Of a stretch of DNA of 64,000 nucleotides, positions 36,238 through 45,734 are shown in pieces. A program made the position numbers and the translations under genes. The stretch lies in assembly GCA_003023725.1 (NCBI GenBank), contig PXYT01000003.1, positions 1-64,000 of the forward strand. The letters run 5' to 3'. The notes under the pieces were generated by a model, which was not told where the DNA came from, did not search any database, and was given only the letters and a program-made list of their open reading frames with translations. How positions within the stretch are numbered: position 1 is the stretch's first letter; each line of letters opens with the position of its first letter. This DNA comes from Sulfobacillus benefaciens (lineage in GTDB: Bacteria > Bacillota > Sulfobacillia > Sulfobacillales > Sulfobacillaceae).

Positions 36238-37467
36238 TGCAGCATCACCCCTCCAATTTTATGATAGCAAATTGGTGGTGGGCATGATAGGCAAAACATA
36301 CCAAAAACACCCGCCAAATTTACCTGTTCATGGCGGGTCGTGCGGATTTCTCCGAATTCAGGTGCTCCTCAGATCAACTTACGCTACGGATCGGCCCATC
36401 TTCGGGTCTCACGCTGTGAACCCGGCACATCTTAGAGTGGAAAATATCGCTTTCGCCCAGCATACACCAATAGCCATGTGGACCAAGCGATGGGTCCCTG
36501 CCAAATTTTTATTCCTTGGCAACCTCTCGGCTCTAAATTGATTCTGTGAGCTGGGGACAATTCCGGCAGCGGGAGAGCAGATGAAGGAGCGATTGCGGCC
36601 GTGAGCGGACTGATTCGTTTTGGGTGTGGTTTGGTGAACCACCATTGGCCGCTTTGAATCACCGTATGAACAGACGAGGAAACGATAAACGAACGCAGGG
36701 CGACATAAGGGGTGATGCCGACTGGATATGTGTTTGAGCCAACTGGAAATGGATCGGCTTGCTCTTCTCTCCAGACCGAGTCTATCCGGGAAATGGGCCG
36801 GAATCACTCGGCAGTTAGCCAGACCTGGCCGCCCGCCGGTCTGTGGGTGCTGAGAGCGTTCTCCCGGAGTCGGAAAGAAGCGGCCGGAGGTCTGACGGGA
36901 TTTGACGGTGTGTATAAATGATGCAAACTCTGAGATAGGACCGCCGGGAGAAAGGGTCCCCAAGCATTATGAACAGGCTGTACTGTTGATCGACAGGGGT
37001 ATCTTCCGTTAACGTTTCGCCCAGGCTGGCAACAAGAGCGATCTTTTTGGAATTTGGCGTGACAGCTTGGTCGTTGAGCACCGCGAAACTCTCCCGCCAG
37101 AGGTGTTTTGGGTCTCGAAGACCGTCCCCTGGATCCTCTTTGACTACATGTCGGTAGCCCCCGAACGATTGAACGTCATTGTCAGACGCCCGTTTGATCC
37201 TCTCTTGGCGCTACGCGCCCAGAGAGGGGGGAATGCGCAGGATTTACGTTCGATTTATCCTATTTATGATGTGAAGATTGGATTATCGAACCGACCTCCA
37301 AATCCGGAAACGAGCGGCACAGGCCGAACAGTCCGTGCGGAAGGAACCGGACTTTTGCACTCATCACTTTCGCACTTGTGAAGGACTAGGATATGATAAC
37401 AATAATACGGCTCGGTATAGATTGAGCGAGATGGAGCCCGTCTATACTCTTCTGAGGAGGATCCGGT
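36238..37467. other. About 1.2 kb without a recognisable gene
   Basis: Frames of up to 184 codons exist here on both strands, but their composition (rich in Arg, Ser, Pro) and lack of motifs and ribosome sites argue against coding. Structure is present: a hairpin at 36309-36338 and another at 37199-37227 (7-bp CCTCTCT/AGAGAGG arms around GCGC pairs). The right end holds the promoter of the IclR gene. Confidence 0.4.
36300..36338 (-). terminator. Terminator-like hairpin reading leftwards
   Basis: ACCCGCCA at 36309-36316 pairs with TGGCGGGT at 36331-36338. On the minus strand the stem is followed by GTGTTTTTGG. It would end a minus-strand transcript arriving from the gene-poor region to the right, where no gene is recognised. 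Confidence 0.5.
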
Positions 37468-38292
37468 ATGGAAGGCTTAGTGAAATCTGCAGATCGTGTG
37501 GTTACCGTGTTGTCGGCAGTTGCCGAGATTCCTGGAGGGCTTTCATTTACCGAGCTGCTAAATAAGACCGGTATTCCTAAAAGCAGCCTGCACGGCATTA
37601 TCCAGACCTTGGTTGCCGATTCGATGATCACGTATGATGAGTTGACTCGGGTCTATTATTTTGGGCCGCGTCTGTGGGAACTGGCTATGAAATATTATGA
37701 CCGTCTTCATTTGGTCCCTTTGGCATGGCCCTATATCGAACAATTGCGGGATACATGCGGACAGACGGTGCAGATGGCTGTTCTGGATGGTCAGGATGTG
37801 CTTTATGTGGCTAAGGCCGAGTCCCACCGTCCTTTGCAGATGGCCTCCTATGTGGGCAGTCGGCTGCCGGCTTACGCCACCGGGCTGGGAAAGGCGCTTT
37901 TAGCCACTCTGACGGATTCCCGGCTCAGAACCATTTTTCCTCAAGAACCATGGCCCGCTTTTACCAAGAATACCATTACGCGTTATGACGAGTTGATACA
38001 GAAGTTGAAACACATTCGCGAACAGGGATTTGCCGAAGACATGGGGGAATATTCCCCTGATATCCGATGTATTGCCTATCCCGTGCTGGGGTTGGAAAAT
38101 CGTGGAGTGGCTGCAGTCAGTGTGTCAGTGTCGGCCGACGAATTTTCCAGCGTCAAGATTCACGATCTTGTCCGTGTTTTGCGTAAGCAGTGTCATCTTA
38201 TGGCCCGGCGGTTGGGCAGCACTGACCCGGAGGCATGGCGCCAGTCTGCCGACACGGATTCCTCGCGCGCTGTTCGCGAGAAGCTGCTTTGA
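37468..38292 (+). CDS. IclR family transcriptional regulator
   Basis: 274 residues. The N-terminal helix-turn-helix (SFTELLNKTGIPKSSLHGII, about 26-45) is followed by the IclR effector domain with YATGLGKALLA and the EYSPDIRCIAYPVLG block that forms part of the ligand pocket. GAGGAGG precedes the ATG. It heads the glycosidase, transporter and rhamnose block on the same strand, which starts about 165 bases further on, and is the only regulator within it. Control of that block by a sugar-derived metabolite is a reasonable inference. Confidence 0.92.
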   Translation: MEGLVKSADRVVTVLSAVAEIPGGLSFTELLNKTGIPKSSLHGIIQTLVADSMITYDELTRVYYFGPRLWELAMKYYDRLHLVPLAWPYIEQLRDTCGQTVQMAVLDGQDVLYVAKAESHRPLQMASYVGSRLPAYATGLGKALLATLTDSRLRTIFPQEPWPAFTKNTITRYDELIQKLKHIREQGFAEDMGEYSPDIRCIAYPVLGLENRGVAAVSVSVSADEFSSVKIHDLVRVLRKQCHLMARRLGSTDPEAWRQSADTDSSRAVREKLL

Positions 38293-38457
38293 AAAACCTG
38301 AGACATTGAACCAATGTTCATCATGCAGAACACCCATGAATTCCTTCGATGGAGTAAAAAAATGGAAAGAGCATAACCTTGGCTGCAAGTTGTCACCACA
38401 GGTCTCTGGCGTCGGGGAAAAGACGACGGAGAAGTCATAGGGAAGGGGCACCGTATC

Positions 38458-40695
38458 ATGCCGATTGAAGTGGACCTGGATAATAGGATTTTCCATTTGT
38501 GCAGCCGAAACGCCAGCTATGTGATGACCGTAACCCGGGAAGGATATCTTGCCCATCTTTACTGGGGAAAGCGCCTAACTGCGTCTTCTTCCCTGTTAAG
38601 GGTTCTGGCACCCATTTCCCGGCCGTTTTCTCCGACTTCGGAGCACAATTCGTTATGGTCATTGGACCTTCTTCCTCAGGAATATCCGGGCTTTGGACAC
38701 GGCGATATGCGGGCACCGGCTTATCAGGTCCTTCTGTCCGATGGCACAACCGTTGTGGACCCGCGGTACCGGGGGTACCGTATCATGGCCGGTAAACCCG
38801 CTCTGAGTGCTCTTCCCCATATTCGGGCATCCTCGTCGGAAGATGCGGAGAGTCTCGAGATGGAATTGGAAGACGTCTACTCCCGGCTCCATATAATCCT
38901 CAGCTACACGGTACTGAACAAACTCGACGTGGTTGTGCGTTCCGTGAAGTTTGTGAATCATTCGGCGAATCCTATGCGACTTTTGCGAGCCTTGTCGGTC
39001 ACGGTGGATTTTCCGGAACAGCCATGGGAAATCATTTCACTGCCCGGAGCCTGGGGACGTGAGCGATGGGTCCAGAGAATCTCTTTGGGGCAGGGAATGG
39101 TATCCCAGGAAAGCCGCCGGGGCACATCGAGTCATCAGGCCAATCCGTTTTGGGCCATGGTCAATCCCGGCACGACCGAGGAGAGCGGAAAGGTATTTGC
39201 GTTCAATTTGGTTTATAGTGGTAATTTCCTGGCTTTTTCCGACCTGGACCAGTATGGTCAGGTTCGAAGTGGGATGGGGATCAATCCATTTGATTTTTCG
39301 TGGCACTTGGAGCCGGAAGAAACATTCCAGACTCCCGAAGCGGTGTTGGTCTACTCGGACCAGGGATTGGATCACATGTCTCGAACCTTTCATGATTTGT
39401 ACCGCGAACACTTATACCAGGGACCATGGAAACAGCGAGACAGACCGATTCTCATCAACAACTGGGAAGCAACCTACTTCTCTTTTACGGAAGAAAAACT
39501 GCTGGACATTGCCTTAACGGCATCCGGATTGGGAATTGAGCTGTTTGTGCTCGATGACGGCTGGTTTGGCAACCGCAACAATGATCGACAGGCACTCGGC
39601 GACTACGACGTCAACCGCGACAAACTGCCGCATGGTCTGGGCGCATTGGCCGAAAAAGTGAACCAACAAGGGCTGGACTTTGGTTTATGGGTAGAGCCCG
39701 AAATGGTTTCGCCGGATAGCGAGTTGTATCGCCGGCATCCGGATTGGTGTTTGCATGTCTCAGGGCGATCTTCATCGTGGGGCCGAAACCAGCTTGTGCT
39801 CGATCTCTCCCGCTTGGATGTGCAAAACTGGATCATTGAAACTTTGTCAAAGGTGTTTCGGCGTGCCAACATTTCTTATGTGAAATGGGACATGAACCGC
39901 AGCTTAACCGAAACCGGTTCAAGCGCGCTTCCTCGGGAGCGGCAACAGGAAACGGCGCACCGCTATGTTTTGGGTCTGTACCACATTCTCGACGAGTTGA
40001 CACATCTTTTTCCCCACGTTTTATTTGAGGGTTGTTCGGGTGGCGGGGGGCGGTTTGATCCCGGCATTTTATACTACATGCCGCAAATTTGGACGAGTGA
40101 CACGACGGATGCGGCAGAACGAGCGAAAATCCAGTATGGCACCAGTTTAGTCTATCCGCCGGTAGCCATGACAGCTCATGTTTCGCAGATTCCCAATCAC
40201 CAAGTTGGCCGGATTACTCCTTTGGCAGCCCGGCACTGGATAGCGATGTCGGCTAATTTTGGCTATGAGTTGGATCTAGCCGATCTCACGTCGGAGGAAC
40301 AGATCCGGGTGGCGAACTACGTTCGGTTCTATAAGAGCACATTGCGCAAGTTGGTTCAATGGGGGGAATTCTCACGCTTACAGGATCCTTTCAACACAAA
40401 TGGTGTGTCATGGATGTTTTCCGATCGCGAGCAGAACGAAATGGTGGTCGTTTATCTCTGCTTGAAGACTGAAAGCAATCCCAACCGAACGTGGATTAAG
40501 CTGCGTCACCTGGATTCCCGTTCCCGATACCGCGTCCGGGGCTGTACGCTAAAACCGGAAGAGGAAGGGGCATGGGAAGCAATAGCGGGCGATGAGCTCA
40601 TGAATGTGGGGTTGGGTGTTTGGCCCCGCCAGGACTATTTTACTCAAAGTTGGCATCTGGTACGGGAAAAAGGCGGCGAAGGCGGTGGATTCTGA
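38458..40695 (+). CDS. GH36 alpha-galactosidase
   Basis: 745 residues, the standard length of bacterial GH36 enzymes. The nucleophile aspartate lies in YVKWDMNRSL (Asp478) and the acid/base aspartate in TSDTTDAAER (Asp548), the positions known for the Geobacillus enzyme. FEGCSGGGGRFDPG, the LDDGWFGNRNNDRQALGDY block and GLWVEPEMVSPDS are also family hallmarks. It removes terminal alpha-galactose from melibiose, raffinose or galactomannan oligosaccharides. No signal peptide, so substrates must be imported. The trehalase gene follows after 52 bases. Confidence 0.96.
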   Translation: MPIEVDLDNRIFHLCSRNASYVMTVTREGYLAHLYWGKRLTASSSLLRVLAPISRPFSPTSEHNSLWSLDLLPQEYPGFGHGDMRAPAYQVLLSDGTTVVDPRYRGYRIMAGKPALSALPHIRASSSEDAESLEMELEDVYSRLHIILSYTVLNKLDVVVRSVKFVNHSANPMRLLRALSVTVDFPEQPWEIISLPGAWGRERWVQRISLGQGMVSQESRRGTSSHQANPFWAMVNPGTTEESGKVFAFNLVYSGNFLAFSDLDQYGQVRSGMGINPFDFSWHLEPEETFQTPEAVLVYSDQGLDHMSRTFHDLYREHLYQGPWKQRDRPILINNWEATYFSFTEEKLLDIALTASGLGIELFVLDDGWFGNRNNDRQALGDYDVNRDKLPHGLGALAEKVNQQGLDFGLWVEPEMVSPDSELYRRHPDWCLHVSGRSSSWGRNQLVLDLSRLDVQNWIIETLSKVFRRANISYVKWDMNRSLTETGSSALPRERQQETAHRYVLGLYHILDELTHLFPHVLFEGCSGGGGRFDPGILYYMPQIWTSDTTDAAERAKIQYGTSLVYPPVAMTAHVSQIPNHQVGRITPLAARHWIAMSANFGYELDLADLTSEEQIRVANYVRFYKSTLRKLVQWGEFSRLQDPFNTNGVSWMFSDREQNEMVVVYLCLKTESNPNRTWIKLRHLDSRSRYRVRGCTLKPEEEGAWEAIAGDELMNVGLGVWPRQDYFTQSWHLVREKGGEGGGF

Positions 40696-40747
40696 AAATT
40701 TTTCCAGCCAGGTTGTGACAAACGTACAAAGCGAAGGAGTCCGGGTG

Positions 40748-41956
40748 ATGCATAATTTCAGTGACGAGGAAAGAGATATGGTATTGCAGTTATATGAGCG
40801 CATCGCGTCGTGGTGGCCCCAGGATCAGAAACATGGCAACCGGCGTGAAGACACCTGGATATCGCTGCCTCGGCCTTATATCACGCCTGGCGGACAGGAA
40901 TCGGCCTTTCCGGAACTTTATTACTGGGACTCCTATTTTATTGTGCGGGGACTTCTGGCTCAAGATTACATCACCATGGCGAAGGATCAAATCGAAAATC
41001 TATTGGATTTGGTGGCGCGTTTCGGCTTCGTGCCCAACGGCAACCGGACCTTTTATCTAACGCGCTCCCAACCACCCCTTCTCACGGCTATGGTGAAGGC
41101 GTATTATGCCTATACCAAAAACCGCCGATGGCTAAAAGAGGCCTTTGAATGGCTCGTCACGGAATTGGCGTACTGGCTTCAAGGTCCCCATGTGCCCCGC
41201 GGAACCTTGGCTCGTTGGTTCGACTCCGGGGACCCGGGGTTATCCGGAGAACTGGCCAGTGAGGCCGAGTCGGGATGGGACTTCACCGCGCGTTTTGGCG
41301 GTGATGCCAGACTGTGGTATGCCGTGGACCTTAATGCCCTGGTGTACGGAATGATGATGGACCTGAGTTTCTTCGCGCAAGAACTGGATCAGAGCCAAGA
41401 TGTTCTGCAATACCGCCAGCAAGCGAAAGTATTTTTAGACCAAATGAACCGCGTGTTGTGGGACCATGCCCTGGGGCAGTATCGCGACCGGAACTTTGAA
41501 GACCATCGGTTTAGCCCGGTGTCGTCGCTGGCGTCCTTTTATCCCCTGTGGACCCATGCGGCAACCCCATCGCAGGCTGCTATGCTGACGGCACATTTAG
41601 GCGGATTTGAGCGGCCATTTGGACTGGTGGCCACAGACCGTGTCTATCCCAGTCCACATCCGACCTTGGCGTTTGTGCAATGGGGAGATCCCGTCGTGTG
41701 GGCTCCTCTCCAACTGATAACGGCGGAGGGGCTTAAGTATTACGGTTTTGCCGCCTATGCCCAGGAAATAGCCCAGATTTATCTGCGATTGGTTTTGCGA
41801 CGGTACCGGCAAACCGGTAAACTCTACGAAAAATACCATGGGGACACAGGGACCGAGGACGTGCCTCTGGAACGGTATCCCAATAGCCCTTTCCATGGAT
41901 GGACTGCCGGAGTTTTTGCTGTGTTTGCGAAAGAGATGCTGTCTGTCCCAGCCTAA
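40748..41956 (+). CDS. GH37 trehalase
   Basis: About 402 residues. The first GH37 signature is recognisable in PGGQESAFPELYYWDSYFIV and the second in FVQWGDPVVWAPLQL. EAESGWDFTARF contains the region of the catalytic acid. It hydrolyses trehalose to two glucoses. It is shorter than E. coli TreA/TreF (about 550), lacking an N-terminal extension, and has no signal peptide, so it is cytoplasmic. The ATG at 40748 has AAGGAG upstream; the open frame reaches back into the alpha-galactosidase gene. GH37 is uncommon in Gram-positive bacteria, where phosphotrehalase (GH13) prevails. Confidence 0.88.
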   Translation: MHNFSDEERDMVLQLYERIASWWPQDQKHGNRREDTWISLPRPYITPGGQESAFPELYYWDSYFIVRGLLAQDYITMAKDQIENLLDLVARFGFVPNGNRTFYLTRSQPPLLTAMVKAYYAYTKNRRWLKEAFEWLVTELAYWLQGPHVPRGTLARWFDSGDPGLSGELASEAESGWDFTARFGGDARLWYAVDLNALVYGMMMDLSFFAQELDQSQDVLQYRQQAKVFLDQMNRVLWDHALGQYRDRNFEDHRFSPVSSLASFYPLWTHAATPSQAAMLTAHLGGFERPFGLVATDRVYPSPHPTLAFVQWGDPVVWAPLQLITAEGLKYYGFAAYAQEIAQIYLRLVLRRYRQTGKLYEKYHGDTGTEDVPLERYPNSPFHGWTAGVFAVFAKEMLSVPA

Positions 41957-42031
41957 TCAATCGAGAGGATTTTTTGTGATGCATCGTCGGATAAAAGACG
42001 AGAATAGGTTGTAGGATTATTTTGATTGTTA

Positions 42032-42060
42032 TTGATTTTGGTGCGGATTGGAACTAGGAT
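42032..42060 (+). promoter_or_regulatory. Candidate promoter of the Opp-type transporter operon
   Basis: TTGATT at 42032-42037 is spaced 17 bases from TAGGAT at 42055-42060, within an AT-rich stretch 90 bases before the binding-protein start. Confidence 0.45.
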
Positions 42061-42149
42061 AATATTAGTTTATCACCTTGGGAACTGAGGTTCATATATG
42101 AGAACTCAAACAGCCGCTATGACTACCTTGTAAAAGGAGGGTTTTGGCC

Positions 42150-43790
42150 ATGAAAGGATTATCTCGGATTGCGGTGGCCGGTGTCGCTGCGATAGTGGGA
42201 ACAGCTGGGCTGAGTGCTTGTGGAGCCGCTGCGAGTCAAAAGGCAGCTGCGGCTCCGTTAGTCGTGTTGCCTAGTCCTATTGGATCATATTCCAGAAATT
42301 TCAATCCATTTTCTCCCACGGATTTACCGGGAACAACCGGATTAGTCTATCAGGATTTGTTTTATTTCAATCCACTGAAAAGTCAGACTTATCCGATGCT
42401 GGGAACCAGTTTTGCCTGGTCTGGTCACGGAACCGTTCTAACGGTGCATTTGCGAAAGAACGTGAAATGGACCAATGGCCAGCCCTTTAATGCTGATGAT
42501 GTTGTCTATACGTTTGATTTGTTAAAACGCTATCCGGCACTTGACACTAATGGTATTTGGAAAGTTCTGTCGAAAGTCAAGGCCGTGAATTCGGATGTGG
42601 TAACATTCATTTTCAAAGCACCCAACGTACCGTACCAATGGTATGTTCTCGGTGAAACGCCTATCATTGACCAAGCATTGTGGAAACAGGTTTCGGACCC
42701 GGTCAAATACGGCAACCCTAATCCGGTGGGAACAGGACCCTATTTACTGAAATCGTTTTCGCCGCAAGTCTACTCGTTTAGCGCCAATGCTTCCTATTGG
42801 GGCGGAAAACCCAAGGTGCCAACCGTGGAATATCCGGCCTACACGAGTAACTCCAGCGCTGATTTAGCACTGTCACGCGGAAAAATTGATTGGGCGGGTC
42901 TGTTCATTCCCAACGCGCAGAAGGTTTACGTGAAACCCAATCCCAAACAGAACCATTATTGGTTTCCCCCGAATTACATCGTTATTCTGTATACCAACCT
43001 CAAGAATCCGCTTTTGGCACAATTACCTGTTAGGCAAGCAATCAGTCTAGCAATTAACCGGGAAAAGATAGATAAGGTCGGAGAATATGGTTACGAAAAT
43101 CCTTCCAGTCCGACGGGGCTTATTTTGCCGAACAATAAGGCATGGTTGAACCCCAGTTTACCGCCACAGGATGTATCCTTTTCCTATAACCCGGCCAAAG
43201 CCGTTTCCATTCTGAAAAGCGCGGGGTATAAGAAGAATGCTCAGGGAATCTTTACCAGTCCTTCGGGCCAACCCTTGAGTTTTACTCTCAATGTTGTGAG
43301 TTCCGCGACCGACTGGGTATCCGATGCGTCCATCATGCAGAGCGAGCTCCACAATGTGGGTATTAAGTTGACGGTTAACCAGGAACAATACGGGGCTTTT
43401 TACGGTGCGCTCAAGAGCGGGACCTATCAACTGGCCATTTGGGGTTCTAGCCCCGGGCCCACACCGTATTATTTGTATAATGCGCTGCTTTCCCCATCGT
43501 CTATCGGGAACTATGAGCACTGGAATTCATCGGCAACGAACGCTGCTTTGGCTCAGTATTCTGCCAGCAGCAATCTTTCCGTGCAGAAACATGCCATGTA
43601 CGCGATCGAGCACACAATGGCTACTCAACTGCCATCGATACCATTAGTGAACGGTCCAAACTGGTACGAGTACAATACGAGTCAATATACGGGATGGCCG
43701 ACTCCGTCCAATCCTTATAGCAATGTCACTCCTGCCAGTGCGTTTGGAACAACTGTCGTACTCATGCATTTGCATCCGGTTGCGAAATAA
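42150..43790 (+). CDS. ABC transporter substrate-binding lipoprotein, family 5 (OppA/DppA type)
   Basis: 546 residues. A signal peptide ends in the lipobox LSAC (Cys24). The core follows the SBP_bac_5 fold, with the marker region VKWTNGQPFNADDVVYTFDL near residue 110 and VRQAISLAINREKI near 300. AAGGAGGG precedes the ATG at 42150. Family 5 proteins bind peptides, nickel or, in several thermophiles and archaea, oligosaccharides. Here the operon is flanked by GH36, GH37 and GH78 glycosidases, so an oligosaccharide or glycoside ligand is more likely than a peptide. Confidence 0.93.
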   Translation: MKGLSRIAVAGVAAIVGTAGLSACGAAASQKAAAAPLVVLPSPIGSYSRNFNPFSPTDLPGTTGLVYQDLFYFNPLKSQTYPMLGTSFAWSGHGTVLTVHLRKNVKWTNGQPFNADDVVYTFDLLKRYPALDTNGIWKVLSKVKAVNSDVVTFIFKAPNVPYQWYVLGETPIIDQALWKQVSDPVKYGNPNPVGTGPYLLKSFSPQVYSFSANASYWGGKPKVPTVEYPAYTSNSSADLALSRGKIDWAGLFIPNAQKVYVKPNPKQNHYWFPPNYIVILYTNLKNPLLAQLPVRQAISLAINREKIDKVGEYGYENPSSPTGLILPNNKAWLNPSLPPQDVSFSYNPAKAVSILKSAGYKKNAQGIFTSPSGQPLSFTLNVVSSATDWVSDASIMQSELHNVGIKLTVNQEQYGAFYGALKSGTYQLAIWGSSPGPTPYYLYNALLSPSSIGNYEHWNSSATNAALAQYSASSNLSVQKHAMYAIEHTMATQLPSIPLVNGPNWYEYNTSQYTGWPTPSNPYSNVTPASAFGTTVVLMHLHPVAK

Positions 43791-43813
43791 TTGATGGGGG
43801 GTAAGCTTGCGCA

Positions 43814-44791
43814 ATGAAATTTGTGGCACAACGTTTTCTCTTTCTGTTGCTATCCGTGTGGGCAGCCATAACCATAAATTTTTTTCTTCCGAGAATGATG
43901 CCAGGCAACCCAGCGGAAGTGATGCTAGCACGTTACCAGGGTAAACTTAATCCACAAGCTCTGCACGCTCTTGCCCTCCAATTCGGGATTTCGCATCAAC
44001 CGCTTTGGGTTCAGTACTGGAGTTATCTCATTAGTCTGTTGCATGGCAACTTGGGGGTTTCGGTCTCGTATTATCCTACCCCTGTCACTACGGTGATTGC
44101 TCAAAGTTTGCCATGGACTCTGGCTCTTGCAGGAACCGCGACGGTGATTAGCGTTGTGGCGGGTACGTGGCTGGGGGTTATATCGGCATGGCATCGAGGC
44201 ACCATAGTAGACGACATACTTCCTATTGCCACAACGGTATCTTCCGCTATCCCCTATTTTTGGATGGCATTGCTTTTATTGTATCTATTTGGCTTTCTCT
44301 TGGGTTGGTTTCCACTGGGGCACGCATATTCGACCATTATGGTACCATCATGGTCCGCCGGGTTTGTTGGCAATTTGTTGGCTCATGCCATTTTGCCTCT
44401 ATCGACCATTCTAATCAGTTCTCTGGGAGGGTGGCTGATGTCCATGCGAAACAATATGCTTCACATTTTGGATGATGATTTTATGACTTTTGGAGAAGCG
44501 CGGGGATTGTCTTCGAGGCGACTGGTCTATATTTATGCGGCACGCAACGCGATTTTACCGAACCTGACTGGGTTCTCAATGGCCTTAGGGTTTGTGGTAA
44601 GCGGAGCACTATTGACGGAGATCGTGTTTTCCTATCCGGGACTCGGATATCAACTGTTTACGGCCGTCGAAAACGAAGATTATCCCCTGATGCAAGGGCT
44701 GTTTCTCATAATCGCGTTGGCCGTTCTGCTCGCGAATTTTATTACCGAACTTATTTATGCCCGTCTCGATCCCCGAGTTAGAGAGGAATAA
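43814..44791 (+). CDS. ABC transporter permease, DppB/OppB type
   Basis: 325 residues with six membrane helices. The N-terminus (FLFLLLSVWAAITINFFLPR, then MMPGNPAEVM) and the inner EAA-like loop EARGLSSRRLVYIYAARNAI identify it. It pairs with the DppC-type permease whose gene follows after only four bases. Confidence 0.94.
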   Translation: MKFVAQRFLFLLLSVWAAITINFFLPRMMPGNPAEVMLARYQGKLNPQALHALALQFGISHQPLWVQYWSYLISLLHGNLGVSVSYYPTPVTTVIAQSLPWTLALAGTATVISVVAGTWLGVISAWHRGTIVDDILPIATTVSSAIPYFWMALLLLYLFGFLLGWFPLGHAYSTIMVPSWSAGFVGNLLAHAILPLSTILISSLGGWLMSMRNNMLHILDDDFMTFGEARGLSSRRLVYIYAARNAILPNLTGFSMALGFVVSGALLTEIVFSYPGLGYQLFTAVENEDYPLMQGLFLIIALAVLLANFITELIYARLDPRVREE

Positions 44792-44795
44792 TCAA

Positions 44796-45734
44796 ATGAT
44801 TAGGCCTGTACGAGAGAAATTTCCTCTGTCATTACGGTCTTTAAGAAAAGTGGACGAAGTCAAAAGACCGTCGAGTATATGGAGCCGAATGTTGGGCAAC
44901 ACAAAATTCAGATGGGGACTCACCATTTTCATGCTATTTGTCTTAATGGCCATTCTGGCTCCGGTGATTTCTCCTTATAGCCCTACTCTCACAAGTTTTA
45001 CGCCTCTGGACCCACCAAGCCTAAAGCATTTGCTAGGCACCACGGCCAATGGTCAGGACGTTCTCTCTCAGGTCATCTGGGGGACACGCATTTCTTTGGG
45101 CGTAGGTGTCGGGGCCGGGGCGCTGTCCATTGTTATTTCGATAGCGATAGGACTGTTGGCCGGCTATAAGGGCGGCTTGGCCGACAAGATTCTTACAACT
45201 GTTACGAATATCGTTTTGGTTATTCCCGGTTTACCTTTGATCATAGTTGTTGCAGCGTATGTTCGGGCTACGGGACCACTGACAATTGCATTGGTTATAG
45301 GTTTAACCGGATGGGCGTGGGGCGCCAGGGTTTTGCGGTCACAAAGCCTTTCGTTGGCCAGTCGAGATTATGTTACCGCGGCCAAGTTGCAGGGAAATAG
45401 CGACGCCTATATCATACGTCAAGAGATTTTGCCCAACATGATATCCCTTATCGTCGCTAACTTCGTGTACTCCGTGTTATCGGCAATTCTGGCAGAGGCT
45501 GCGCTGGAATTTCTGGGCTTCGGCAACGTGAGCGACGTTAGCTGGGGAACCATGTTGTATTGGGCCAATAACGGGCAGGCATTGTTAAGCGGCGCGTGGT
45601 GGTGGTTCGTTCCTCCCGGCTTGGCGATCGCCATGGTGGGAGCAAGTTTGGCCTTAATGAATTATGGAGTGGACGAAATTGCCAATCCCAAACTTTCGGT
45701 ACACCGAAAAAGGAGGGCAAATAAACGGTCATGA
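44796..45734 (+). CDS. ABC transporter permease, DppC/OppC type
   Basis: About 312 residues, six membrane helices. LGTTANGQDVLSQVIWGTRI and the cytoplasmic loop DYVTAAKLQGNSDAYIIRQE are characteristic. The ATG at 44796 has GAGAGGAAT upstream; the frame extends into the end of the previous gene. The stop overlaps the start of the next ATPase gene (ATGA). Confidence 0.94.
   Translation: MIRPVREKFPLSLRSLRKVDEVKRPSSIWSRMLGNTKFRWGLTIFMLFVLMAILAPVISPYSPTLTSFTPLDPPSLKHLLGTTANGQDVLSQVIWGTRISLGVGVGAGALSIVISIAIGLLAGYKGGLADKILTTVTNIVLVIPGLPLIIVVAAYVRATGPLTIALVIGLTGWAWGARVLRSQSLSLASRDYVTAAKLQGNSDAYIIRQEILPNMISLIVANFVYSVLSAILAEAALEFLGFGNVSDVSWGTMLYWANNGQALLSGAWWWFVPPGLAIAMVGASLALMNYGVDEIANPKLSVHRKRRANKRS

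Noticed and set aside
36409-36963. 184-codon open frame on the minus strand
   Set aside because: The composition is dominated by Arg, Ser, Pro and His without hydrophobic core or motif, and no ribosome site is present.
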